Assembly (NCBI GenBank): GCA_005885565.1
Contig: VAXK01000217.1
Span: 1-28,018 of the forward strand
Source: Actinomycetota bacterium
Lineage (GTDB): Bacteria; Actinomycetota; Thermoleophilia; Gaiellales; Gaiellaceae
DNA length: 28,018 nt
Direction of reading: 5' to 3'
Each line of letters begins with the position of its first letter. Within the stretch, counting starts at the first letter, position 1. The notes under the pieces were generated by a model. It worked only from the letters and a program-made list of their open reading frames with translations. It did no database searches and was not told the origin of the DNA. Made by a program: the position numbers and the translations under genes. Below are positions 21,325 through 28,018 of the stretch, piece by piece.

Positions 21325-22572
21325 TTACGGCCTGTTGAGGGTGAGCGTGATGTTGTCGCTCGCCGCCGACGTGGCCTCTTTGATCGAGTCCTTCCCGGTG
21401 AGGATCCGGGCCAGCATCGTGCGGAGGACGTTCCCGTTCTCCACGTTGACCCAGTTCTTCGCCGTCGGGACGAACCAGCTCCGCTTCGCCGCTCGCTCGT
21501 TCACGCTGTTGCCGAGCAGGTTCGTCGCATTCGGGATGTTGCCCTTCGCCTGGAGGACCTTCTCGCCGTCCGTGCTCGTGAAGATCCGGATCCAGTCCTT
21601 CGCGAGGGCCTTGTCGTTCGAGCCGTTCGGAACGGCCAGGTCGGAGCCGCCGAGGAAGCCCGGCATCGACTGGCCGGCCTTGTGGCCAGGCATGACGAAC
21701 TGGCTGGTCACGGTCTTGTACTTCTTGCCGACGCAGCAGCTGAACCACGCGGGACCGACGATCGACGCCGCCTGTCCCTGTGCGTACACGTCGTACGGCT
21801 GCGGCCGGTCTTCGGTGCCGGTCCTGCTGGCATGCGAAGCCGCGTCGAAGAACCGCTTGTACGCGGCGAGCCCGGCCCGCGCCTTCGACGAGGTGAGGGC
21901 GCCGTGCCACTTGCCGCGGCCGAACGTCGCGATCGAGCCGCCGTAGTCGTAGACGAAGCTCATCGCGAAGTACCAGTCGGTTCCGGCGATGTACACCGGC
22001 GAGAAGCTCTTCTTGCCGTTCTTCGCCCGGAGCTTCTTCGCGATCGACGTGAACTGCGCCAGGCTCTTCGGCGACTTCGCCCCCACCTTCTTGTACAGGT
22101 CGGTCCGGTACGTGACCACGCGCGACCCGGCGTAGTACGGAACGCCGTAGAGCTTGCCGTTGAAGGTCGCCGACGCGGCGAGCCCGGCCAGCCAGCTCCT
22201 CGAGTTCGCGAACGAGGACTTGTCCGGTGAGAGGTTCGCGAAGGCGCCCGCGGCCATGTACTTCGTCATCTCGGTGTTCCCCATCTCGATGACGTCCGGG
22301 ACGTTGCCCCCGGCGAGCGTCGCGTCGAACTTGCCCAGGTGGTCCGGCCACGTCTGGTACTGCACGTCGACGGTCGTCCCCGGGTGCGCCTTCTGGAACG
22401 CTGCATTCGTCGACGACACGAGATCGGGCCAGCCGGTCTGCGCGTCGACCTGGAGCCAGACGGTGATCTTGCTCGCCGACGCGCGCGTCGGCGAGTCCGT
22501 CCGTGCGGCCGCAGTCGAGACCACGACCAGAGCTGCGACCAGCACGAAGCTGGCGACATAGCGCGCTTTCAT
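21325..22572 (-). CDS. Sugar ABC transporter substrate-binding protein
   Basis: 415 residues, family 1 extracellular solute-binding protein. A Sec signal sequence (KARYVASFVLVAALVVVSTA) is cleaved near AARTDS. There is no lipobox Cys, unusual for an actinobacterial binding protein and suggesting either a free or an N-terminally tethered form. ITVWLQVDAQTGWPDLV begins the mature domain; PDVIEMGNTEMTKYM and NGKLYGVPYYAGSRVVTYR are hallmark sugar-binding blocks, and FLGGSDLAVPNGSNDKALA the hinge side. The ATG at 22572 has AGGA at the right distance. First gene of the transporter-nagZ operon, with promoter and operators just upstream. Confidence 0.93.
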   Translation of the reverse strand: MKARYVASFVLVAALVVVSTAAARTDSPTRASASKITVWLQVDAQTGWPDLVSSTNAAFQKAHPGTTVDVQYQTWPDHLGKFDATLAGGNVPDVIEMGNTEMTKYMAAGAFANLSPDKSSFANSRSWLAGLAASATFNGKLYGVPYYAGSRVVTYRTDLYKKVGAKSPKSLAQFTSIAKKLRAKNGKKSFSPVYIAGTDWYFAMSFVYDYGGSIATFGRGKWHGALTSSKARAGLAAYKRFFDAASHASRTGTEDRPQPYDVYAQGQAASIVGPAWFSCCVGKKYKTVTSQFVMPGHKAGQSMPGFLGGSDLAVPNGSNDKALAKDWIRIFTSTDGEKVLQAKGNIPNATNLLGNSVNERAAKRSWFVPTAKNWVNVENGNVLRTMLARILTGKDSIKEATSAASDNITLTLNRP

Positions 22573-22659
22573 AGACGGTCCTCCAAGAAGTCGGTGGACG
22601 GCCTACGCCTGCGTAGCCCCCTCATGTGGCCGTACGGGGGTCGTGCGCTGCGGCCGCCA

Positions 22660-22675
22660 AGTGGTTCATACCAGT
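22660..22675. promoter_or_regulatory. DasR-like operator 1
   Basis: AGTGGT-TCAT-ACCAGT: the TGGT-N4-ACCA core with one flanking mismatch to full symmetry, close to the DasR box AGTGGTCTAGACCACT known from Streptomyces. It lies downstream of the -10 of the transporter promoter, where a bound repressor would block transcription. Confidence 0.7.
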
Positions 22676-22689
22676 TGGCCACGGCGCGG

Positions 22690-22719
22690 ACATTGGCACA
22701 TTCCGGTAGTGGTTGTCAA
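22690..22719 (-). promoter_or_regulatory. Promoter of the transporter-nagZ operon
   Basis: On the minus strand TTGACA (22714-22719), 18 bases, then CAATGT (22690-22695), about 118 bases before the start codon of the binding-protein gene. The -35 is a perfect consensus and overlaps the DasR-like box at 22711-22726. Confidence 0.5.
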
Positions 22720-22726
22720 GACCAAT
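22711..22726. promoter_or_regulatory. DasR-like operator 2 (imperfect), overlapping -35
   Basis: GGTTGT-CAAG-ACCAAT: one half site intact, the other TTGT instead of TGGT. It covers the TTGACA of the transporter promoter. Confidence 0.5.
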
Positions 22727-22741
22727 TTCGCCGTGCCGCGC

Positions 22742-22757
22742 AGTGGGCTAGACCACG
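22742..22757. promoter_or_regulatory. DasR-like operator 3
   Basis: AGTGGG-CTAG-ACCACG, with the same CTAG centre as the Streptomyces DasR consensus and one core mismatch (TGGG for TGGT). It lies seven bases after the stop of the GntR gene and upstream of the transporter promoter. Confidence 0.6.
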
Positions 22758-22763
22758 CGCGCG

Positions 22764-23504
22764 TCACGAGCCACGTGCGACGAGGGCCTGCGGCCGGTGC
22801 ATCTCGACGCTTCCGGAGAGGTCGGTGACGATCCGGTAGCGGTCGCCGCGGTAGGTCGACTGGACGAACTCGACGATCTCGCCGGCCTCGTTGCGGCTGA
22901 AGCGCTCGAAGAGGAAGGCCGGCGAGTGGAGCGGCACGCCGAGCGCCGCCGACTCCTCCTCGTTCGTCACGGTCGGCTCGATCGTCTGGATCCCGCCGGC
23001 GACGACGACGCCGTAGCGGTCGCGCAGGAGGGCGTAGAACGAGCCTTCCTCGAGCTCCGCGGCCGTGAGGCCCGGCACGAGCGATTCCCGGACGTGCAGG
23101 GTCTCGATCGCCATCGTCTCGCGGTCGGCGAGCCGGAGCCGCTTCGCGACGACGACCGCCTCGGAGGGCGAGACGTGCAGGAGCCGGCCGAGGCGCGCGC
23201 CCGCCGGGACGACCTTCAGGTCGAGCGTCCGCGAGCCCGGGGTCATCCCGCGGCGGCGCATGTCGTCGGTGAAGGAGGTCAGCGTCAGCTCCTGGGCGAT
23301 CTTCGGCTCGCTGACGAAGGTGCCGGAGCCGCGCCGCCGTACGAGGTAGCCCTCGCGGACGAGCTCGTCGAGCGCAGCGCGCACGGTCAGGCGCGACACC
23401 CCGAGGTTGGCGCTGAGCTGCCGCTCGGAGGGGATCGACTCGCCCACGCCGAGCTGCTCGATGAGGTCGAGCACGCGGTCGCGGGTCTCGGCCTGCTTCG
23501 TCAC
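22764..23504 (-). CDS. GntR/HutC-family transcriptional regulator (DasR/NagR-like)
   Basis: 246 residues. The N-terminal winged HTH is IPSERQLSANLGVSRLTVRA (24-43) followed by the wing EGYLVRRRGSGTFV (51-64). Residues about 80-240 form a UTRA effector domain (ETMAIETLHVRESLVPGL, VPLHSPAFLFERFSRNEAGE), the domain that binds GlcN-6-P or GlcNAc-6-P in DasR and NagR. The start is a GTG at 23504 whose GTGA overlaps the ATPase stop, so it is translated with the ATPase. A perfect DasR-like box lies across its start. From context it represses transporter, nagZ, ATPase and murQ-nagA until amino-sugar phosphates accumulate. The name DasR is not claimed because orthology cannot be tested here. Confidence 0.9.
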   Translation of the reverse strand: MTKQAETRDRVLDLIEQLGVGESIPSERQLSANLGVSRLTVRAALDELVREGYLVRRRGSGTFVSEPKIAQELTLTSFTDDMRRRGMTPGSRTLDLKVVPAGARLGRLLHVSPSEAVVVAKRLRLADRETMAIETLHVRESLVPGLTAAELEEGSFYALLRDRYGVVVAGGIQTIEPTVTNEEESAALGVPLHSPAFLFERFSRNEAGEIVEFVQSTYRGDRYRIVTDLSGSVEMHRPQALVARGS

Positions 23505-24694
23505 GTGGTCAAGACCACCTCTGGCTCGGGCTCGGGCGCGGGTGAGGCAGCCAGCAGGCTCTTCCCCGTCTTCGGGTCGAAGAAGTGGAACCGGTGTGGG
23601 TCGAGGGCAAGGCGCAACCGACTGCCGATCTCGGCCTTCGTGCGCGGGTCGACGCGCGCATTGAAGAGCGCCTTCTCCTCGACGAGCAGCGTGGCGTCGT
23701 CCTCGCTCGCCTCGACGAGCGCCTCCGTGCCGATCCGCGGCGCGTCGACGTGGAAGAAGACGTGGACGTCGGAGCCGAGCTCCTCGAGCACCTCGATCTC
23801 GGACTCGATGCGCGGGATCTCGGGCGGCGCGAAGGCGGAGTCCTCGAAGCTCTCCGGTCGCATGCCGAGGACGACGGAGCGCGCGTCGCGCGGCGGCCTT
23901 CGGCGCGGGTCGAGCGGGACGCGGAACTGGCCGAAGACCGCGTCGTCGCCGTCGATCCGCGCCTCGACGAGGTTCATCGCCGGCGTGCCGATGAAGGCGG
24001 CGACGAAGAGGTCGACGGGCTGCAGGTAGAGCGTCTGGGGCTGGTCGACCTGGAGGATGCGACCATCGCGCATGACGGCGACGCGCTGGCCGAGCGTCAT
24101 CGCCTCGGTCTGGTCGTGCGTGACGTAGACCGTCGTCACGCCGAGCCGCGCATGGAGCTGGGCGAGCGAGGCGCGCACGCCGACGCGGAGCTTCGCGTCG
24201 AGGTTCGAGAGCGGCTCGTCCATCAGGAACGCCTGGGGCTCGCGCACGATCGCGCGGCCCATCGCGACGCGCTGGCGCTGGCCGCCGGAGAGCTGCGCGG
24301 GCCTGCGGTCGAGGAGCTCGTCGAGGCCGAGCAGCCCCGCGACCTCCTCGACGCGGCGCTTCGTCTCGGCCTTCGGCGTCTTGCGGACCTTCAGGCCGTA
24401 GCCGATGTTCTGCCGCACCGACATGTGCGGGTAGAGCGCGTAGCTCTGGAAGACCATCGCCACGTCGCGCCGCCGCGGCGCGAGGTCGGTGACGTCGCGC
24501 CCGCCCACGCGGATGTGCCCGTCCGTGACCTCCTCGAGACCGGCGATCATCCGCAGCAGCGTCGACTTCCCGCAGCCCGACGGGCCGACGAGGACCATGA
24601 ACTCGCCGTCCTCGACGCGCAGGTTCACGTCCTCGACGGCGAGGGTCCCGCCCTGGAAGACCTTGGTGAGGTGCTCGAGCTCGATCTGGGCCAT
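23501..24694 (-). CDS. Sugar ABC transporter ATPase (MalK/MsiK/UgpC type)
   Basis: 397 residues. Walker A GPSGCGKST (37-45), Q-loop VFQSYALYPHMSV, signature LSGGQRQRVAMGRAI (135-149), Walker B FLMDEPLSNLDAK (156-168) and H-loop VTHDQTEAM. After about residue 235 comes a regulatory OB-like domain (NLVEARIDGD, VLGMRPESFED, DVHVFFHVDAP), typical of the MalK class, which in actinobacteria often serves several sugar transporters (MsiK). Start ATG 24694 with GGAG upstream; 22 additional in-frame residues upstream cross the promoter and are rejected. Same strand as, but a separate promoter from, the binding-protein operon. Confidence 0.95.
   Translation of the reverse strand: MAQIELEHLTKVFQGGTLAVEDVNLRVEDGEFMVLVGPSGCGKSTLLRMIAGLEEVTDGHIRVGGRDVTDLAPRRRDVAMVFQSYALYPHMSVRQNIGYGLKVRKTPKAETKRRVEEVAGLLGLDELLDRRPAQLSGGQRQRVAMGRAIVREPQAFLMDEPLSNLDAKLRVGVRASLAQLHARLGVTTVYVTHDQTEAMTLGQRVAVMRDGRILQVDQPQTLYLQPVDLFVAAFIGTPAMNLVEARIDGDDAVFGQFRVPLDPRRRPPRDARSVVLGMRPESFEDSAFAPPEIPRIESEIEVLEELGSDVHVFFHVDAPRIGTEALVEASEDDATLLVEEKALFNARVDPRTKAEIGSRLRLALDPHRFHFFDPKTGKSLLAASPAPEPEPEVVLTT
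23504..23519. promoter_or_regulatory. DasR-like operator 4, at the start codon of the regulator gene
   Basis: Contains GTGGTC-AA-GACCAC with perfect six-base arms (23505-23518), i.e. TGGT-CAAG-ACCA. It lies inside the end of the ATPase coding region, immediately upstream of the regulator's GTG, where binding would stop transcription into the regulator gene (autoregulation). Confidence 0.75.
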
Positions 24695-24708
24695 CGACGA
24701 CTCCGGGG

Positions 24709-24737
24709 AGCATAGGACCAGTTGCGCCGAAAAGCAA
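24709..24737 (-). promoter_or_regulatory. Promoter of the ATPase-regulator operon
   Basis: On the minus strand TTGCTT (24732-24737), exactly 17 bases, then TATGCT (24709-24714), 15 bases before the ATG. The half-sites ACTGGT, in the spacer, and TTGGTC, just upstream of the -35, resemble single arms of the DasR box. Confidence 0.6.
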
Positions 24738-24761
24738 GACCAAAGACACAGGTTCGCCACA

Positions 24762-24777
24762 AATGGTATTGACCACC
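24762..24777. promoter_or_regulatory. DasR-like operator 5, overlapping the murQ -35
   Basis: AATGGT-ATTG-ACCACC: intact TGGT-N4-ACCA. It covers TTGACC (24769-24774), the -35 of the murQ promoter, and lies between the divergent ATPase and murQ units, so one bound repressor could silence both. Confidence 0.7.
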
Positions 24778-24798
24778 TTGGGCGAAGACGCGTAGACT
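24769..24798 (+). promoter_or_regulatory. Promoter of murQ-nagA-deaminase operon (leaderless)
   Basis: TTGACC (24769-24774), 18 bases, TAGACT (24793-24798), then six bases and the GTG at 24805. There is no Shine-Dalgarno; the transcript should begin at the start codon. Confidence 0.6.
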
Positions 24799-24804
24799 GC
24801 CCGC

Positions 24805-25713
24805 GTGGTGACCGAGCCGAAGGCCCTCGACGAGCTGGTGACCGAGGCCCGGGCGGCGACCGGTGCTGACCACGACCTTCGCTCGACGGACGAACTGGTC
24901 GAGCTGATGAACCGGCAGGACGCGGGCGTGCCGGCGGCGGTCGACGCCGCGCGGCCGCAGGTCGCCGCTGCGATCGAGGCGATCGTGGCGCGTCTGGCGC
25001 GCGGCGGCCGACTGATCTACGTCGGCGCCGGCTCGTCGGGGCGGATCGCCGCCCTCGACGCGGCCGAGTGCGAGTCGACCTTCTCGACGGAGCCGGGGCA
25101 GGTGGTGGCGCTCCTCGCGGGCGGCCTCGCCGCGGCGCCGGCGGAGCAGGAGGCGGCGGAGGACGACGCCGAGGCGGGAGCGAGCGAGACGGCGGCGCTC
25201 GGCGTCGGGGAGGCCGACGCGGTCGTCGGCGTCAGCGCGAGCGGCCGCACGCCGTACGTCCTCGGCGCGCTCCGCGCCGCGGCCGACGCCGGCGCGCTGA
25301 CGGTGGCGCTCGTCTCCGTCCCGGACTCGGAGCTCGCCCGGCTCGCCGACCAAGAGATCGTCGTCGTCGTCGGCCCGGAGTTCCTCGCGGGCTCCACCCG
25401 GCTCAAGGCGGGAACCGCGCAGAAGCTCGTCCTCAACACGATCTCGACCGTCTCGATGATCCGCCTCGGCAAGACGTACGGCGACCTCATGGTCGACGTC
25501 CACGCGACGAACGAGAAGCTGCGCGAGCGGGTCCGGCGCATCGTGCGTCAGGCGACGGGCGCTTCCGAGGACGAGGCCGACCACGCGCTCGAAGAGGCGC
25601 AGGGGAGCGCGAAGGTCGCGATCGTCTCGCTCCTTGCCGGCGTCGACGCCGAGGCGGCGCGGGCTCGGCTCGCCGAGGCGGGCGGCAGCATCAGAAACGC
25701 GGTCTCCCGATGA
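24805..25713 (+). CDS. murQ: N-acetylmuramic acid 6-phosphate etherase
   Basis: 302 residues, the family length. Cleaves the lactyl ether of MurNAc-6-phosphate to GlcNAc-6-phosphate and D-lactate in cell-wall recycling. SIS-fold sugar-phosphate motif IYVGAGSSGRIAALDAAECE (72-91, containing the catalytic Glu region), VGVSASGRTPYVLGAL (about 142-157), GPEFLAGSTRLKAGTAQKL (about 191-209) and SMIRLGKTYGDLMVDVHATN are diagnostic. First gene of the operon: its stop overlaps the nagA ATG (ATGA). It shares the regulatory gap with the divergent ATPase gene. Product GlcNAc-6-P is the substrate of the next gene. Confidence 0.96.
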   Translation: MVTEPKALDELVTEARAATGADHDLRSTDELVELMNRQDAGVPAAVDAARPQVAAAIEAIVARLARGGRLIYVGAGSSGRIAALDAAECESTFSTEPGQVVALLAGGLAAAPAEQEAAEDDAEAGASETAALGVGEADAVVGVSASGRTPYVLGALRAAADAGALTVALVSVPDSELARLADQEIVVVVGPEFLAGSTRLKAGTAQKLVLNTISTVSMIRLGKTYGDLMVDVHATNEKLRERVRRIVRQATGASEDEADHALEEAQGSAKVAIVSLLAGVDAEAARARLAEAGGSIRNAVSR

Positions 25714-26810
25714 GGCTCGGCGTCGAGGCCGCTGTCGTCGACGGCGAGCTCGTCCCCGGCGACGTCGAGCTCTCCGACGACGGCACGCTGGCCGGCTACG
25801 GCCTCGCGTCGGCGAACGGCCGCGGCGTCGCTGCGCCGGGCTTCGTCGACCTCCAGGTGAACGGCTTCGGCGGCGTCGACCTGCTCGAGGCGGACACGGA
25901 CGGCTATCGACGGGCGGGCGAGGCACTCCTCGAGACCGGCGTGACCTCGTACCTGCCGACCTTCATCAGCGCGCCCGAGGACGATCTCGTTGCGGCTCTT
26001 GCGGCGGTGCCGGTGATCGCCGAGGGGCCGCGGATCCTCGGCGTCCACCTCGAAGGACCGTTCCTCGCGCCGAGCCGCCTCGGCACGCATCCACCCGAGG
26101 CGCGGCGCGATCCCGATCCTGCGCTCCTCGAGCGGCTGCTCGCGGCCGGCCCGATCCGCCTCGTCACGCTCGCGCCCGAGCTCGCCGGCGCCGACGCGCT
26201 CATCGAGCTCCTGCACGACCACGGGATCACGGTCTCCTGCGGCCACACCAACGCGACCGCCGAGGAGGCCGAGGCGGCCTTCGAGCTCGGCGTCCGCACG
26301 GTGACGCACCTCTTCAACGCCATGCGCCCGTTCCGCCACCGCGATCCCGGCATCGCCGGCGCGGCGCTCGCGCGGGACGACGTGATCGTCCAGATCATCC
26401 TGGACGGCGTGCATCTCGCCCCGGAGACGGCGCGGATCGTCTGGCGCGCGGCCACCGGTCGGCTCGCCCTCGTCACCGACGCGTTCGCGGGCGCCGGGAC
26501 CGGCATGAGCAACGGCTCGTACAGCCTGGGCAGCCTCGAGGTGACTTTCCGCGACGGCGTCGTCCGCGGGCCCGACGGCGTGCTCGCCGGGAGCATGCTG
26601 ACGATGATCGACGCGGTAAGGAACCTGCACGCGCTGGGCGTCCCGCTGGCGCAGGCGCTCGAGGCAGCGAGCACGGTGCCCGCGCGCGTCGTCGGAATCT
26701 CGACTGTCGGTCGCCTCGACGCCGGTCTGCCGGCCGACGTCGTCGTGCTCGACGACAACCTCCGGATCGACCGCGTCTTCGTCGGCGGGGAGGCGCGTGT
26801 CGTCGCCTGA
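25710..26810 (+). CDS. nagA: N-acetylglucosamine-6-phosphate deacetylase
   Basis: 366 residues. Removes acetate from GlcNAc-6-P to give GlcN-6-P; cytosolic metal-dependent amidohydrolase. APGFVDLQVNGFGGVD (about 46-61) is the N-terminal barrel motif; HLEGPFLAPSRLGTHPPE (about 113-130) holds the metal-binding Glu; CGHTNATAEEAEAAFELG and THLFNAM give the metal/substrate His residues; ILDGVHLAPE and LVTDAFAGAGTG carry the substrate His and the catalytic Asp. The reading frame is open upstream through murQ in another frame, but the ATG at 25710 overlaps the murQ stop and fits the family N-terminus. The next gene starts 14 bases before its end. Confidence 0.96.
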   Translation: MRLGVEAAVVDGELVPGDVELSDDGTLAGYGLASANGRGVAAPGFVDLQVNGFGGVDLLEADTDGYRRAGEALLETGVTSYLPTFISAPEDDLVAALAAVPVIAEGPRILGVHLEGPFLAPSRLGTHPPEARRDPDPALLERLLAAGPIRLVTLAPELAGADALIELLHDHGITVSCGHTNATAEEAEAAFELGVRTVTHLFNAMRPFRHRDPGIAGAALARDDVIVQIILDGVHLAPETARIVWRAATGRLALVTDAFAGAGTGMSNGSYSLGSLEVTFRDGVVRGPDGVLAGSMLTMIDAVRNLHALGVPLAQALEAASTVPARVVGISTVGRLDAGLPADVVVLDDNLRIDRVFVGGEARVVA

Positions 26811-27835
26811 GCCTGCCGCGGGCGCACGCGCCGCCGCCGAGCCTGGCGCTCACCTCCTCGCGGAGATCCGCGAGCAGCCGCAGGCCCTCCGCTCGCTGCT
26901 CGAGCACGAGCGCGAGTACGCGCGGGTCGCGGCCACAGCGCGCGACCGCGGCGCCACGACCGTGCGGATGGTCGGCCACGGCTCCTCCGACAACGCGGCC
27001 GCCTATGGCGTCTACGCCTTCGGCCTCCTCCCCGGCTGGACCGCGCTGCGAGACTCGATCACGCTCTCCGTCTACTACGGCGCGGAGATCGAGATGGCCG
27101 GCTCGACGGCGATCGCGCTCTCCCAGTCGGGCCGCACGATCGACGTCGTCGACTACCTGGGCCGCGCCCGGTCGACCGGCGCGTTCACCGTGGCGCTTAC
27201 GAACGAGCCGGCCTCCAACCTGGCCGGCGAGGCGGAGGCGGTGCTTCCGCTCGGCGCCGGGACGGAGCGGTCGGTCGCGGCGACGAAGACGTACCTGAAC
27301 CAGGTCGCGGCCCTCGGGCTGCTCGCCGCCCACGCCGCGGGCGAGGGCCGCCGCTTCGCCGAGAGCCTGCGCGTCGTGAGCGGCCAGATGGAAGACCTGA
27401 TCCCGAGGCTCGAGCAGCTCGTCCCGCCGATCGCGGTCGCCTTCACCTTCGTCGGCCGGATGTTCGTGATCGGCCGCGGCCCCGAGTTCGCGACTGCCCG
27501 CGAGATCGCCTTGAAGCTCCTCGAGACCTGCCGCATCGCCGCCGAGCCGCTGACCGCGACCGACCTCGCCCACGGGCCGCGCCTCGCTCGCAGCCGTCGT
27601 CGAGGCCGCGGAACGGGTCCGCGACGCCGGGGCGACGATCGTCGCGAGCGGCAACGCCGCCGACGCGATCCCCGGCGCGTCCTATCTCCTCCCCACGCCG
27701 AAGCCCCCCTCGGCGTTGCACGCCCCCCTCCTCTCGGTCGTTCCGGGTCAGCTCTTCGCGTGGGCTCTTGCGCGCGCGAAAGGCCTCGACCCGGACCGGC
27801 CCGAGGGGCTCGCGAAGGTGACTTTGGCGCGTTAG
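26797..27835 (+). pseudogene. SIS-domain GlmS-like glucosamine-6-phosphate deaminase, internally deleted/frameshifted
   Basis: From the GTG at 26797 the frame reads a double-SIS isomerase: MVGHGSSDNAAAYGVYAFG, ALSQSGRTIDVVDYLG, SVAATKTYLNQVAALGLL, and FVIGRGPEFATAREIALKLL up to ATDLAHGP (27578). It then turns to Arg-rich noise that never meets a stop before the window end. One frame over, SLAAVVEAAERVRDAGATIV to GQLFAWALARAKGLDPDRP and ...KVTLAR-stop (27833-27835) is plainly the family C-terminus. Between HGP and SLAAV the family normally has roughly 15-20 more residues, so a short segment is missing at about 27579-27581 and the frame is lost. Role: GlcN-6-P to fructose-6-P plus ammonia (NagB-II/AgaS type), finishing the pathway. 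Assembly collapse is an alternative. Confidence 0.8.
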
Positions 27836-28018
27836 CGGGCCCGCGCGCCGACCGCTGCTGTTCGGGCCGGCGCCGGCTGCGGCTTTCCCGCCCACGTGAA
27901 GCCGTAGAACATCAGCGTGATCCCGATCAGCTCGCCGGCGTAGACGAGGGAGTACGTGCCCGTCCGGGACAGGCCTGTCGCAAGGGCGACGACGAGCGCT
28001 CCGCCGCCGATCCACGCG
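27832..28018 (-). CDS. C-terminal end of a membrane protein (5' truncated by window edge)
   Basis: Read on the minus strand, the frame AWIGGGALVVALATGLSR, TYSLVYAGELIGITLMFYGF, WAGKPQPAPARTAAVGARAR-stop gives two hydrophobic helices and a basic tail, about 62 residues. Not recognised. Its TAA stop (27832-27834) overlaps the TAG stop of the convergent SIS-domain gene. Confidence 0.6.
   Translation of the reverse strand, partial: AWIGGGALVVALATGLSRTGTYSLVYAGELIGITLMFYGFTWAGKPQPAPARTAAVGARAR

Noticed and set aside
20425..22230. 601-residue plus-strand frame
   Set aside because: Shadow of the permease and binding-protein genes; no motif.

Overview
The window is chromosomal DNA of a very high G+C bacterium. 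The amino-acid usage (Arg/Ala/Val-rich), the frequent GTG and TTG starts, the many genes whose start codon sits about six bases after a TANNNT box (leaderless transcripts), a split NHEJ ligase/polymerase pair and a DasR-like amino-sugar regulon all fit Actinomycetota. My best guess is a deep lineage such as Thermoleophilia; the class is inferred from gene content, not proven. There is no rRNA, CRISPR array, integrase, transposase or phage structural gene.

Left part (1-9054): housekeeping and accessory metabolism. It holds the 3' end of mtnA, a small unknown gene, a truncated DnaJ-like protein with a C-terminal membrane anchor, a proline-rich secreted/membrane protein, a gamma-glutamyltransferase, a methyltransferase, a broken small ORF, a flavin reductase-like protein, a HAD hydrolase, an O-methyltransferase/FabF pair and a thioredoxin-fold protein.

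Middle (9052-18031): a lipocalin-like/ferritin-like fusion lies divergent to an ATP-dependent DNA ligase (LigC type). A frameshifted glycoside hydrolase and a LigD-type polymerase/primase follow, then two tRNA-Ser genes. Behind the tRNAs come a ParB-like small protein, a 17-codon leaderless micro-ORF and a clearly lower-G+C gene that fuses a RelA/SpoT alarmone-synthetase domain to a long helical/TPR-like region. Upstream on the same strand as that gene are a cyclic-nucleotide-binding protein and a DRG-like GTPase with a TGS domain. A four-helix membrane protein closes the section.

Right part (17985-27835): a peptidoglycan-recycling/amino-sugar locus. On the minus strand lie a sugar ABC transporter (binding protein, two permeases), NagZ, and an ATPase followed by a GntR/UTRA repressor. 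On the plus strand lie murQ, nagA and a SIS-domain GlmS-like deaminase that is damaged here. NagZ releases GlcNAc/anhMurNAc sugars, the transporter imports amino sugars, and MurQ, NagA and the deaminase lead them to fructose-6-phosphate. At least four sites of the form TGGT-N4-ACCA, or one base from it, resemble DasR boxes. They overlap the -35 boxes of both divergent transcription units and the start of the repressor gene.

Two repeat families are scattered through the window: a two-hairpin element (three copies, all at gene 3' ends, two of them supplying the stop codon) and a perfect palindrome of 26-30 bp (two copies, one inserted in frame into the NagZ linker). Together with the RelA/TPR gene and its tRNA-linked neighbourhood, these are the most novel features.
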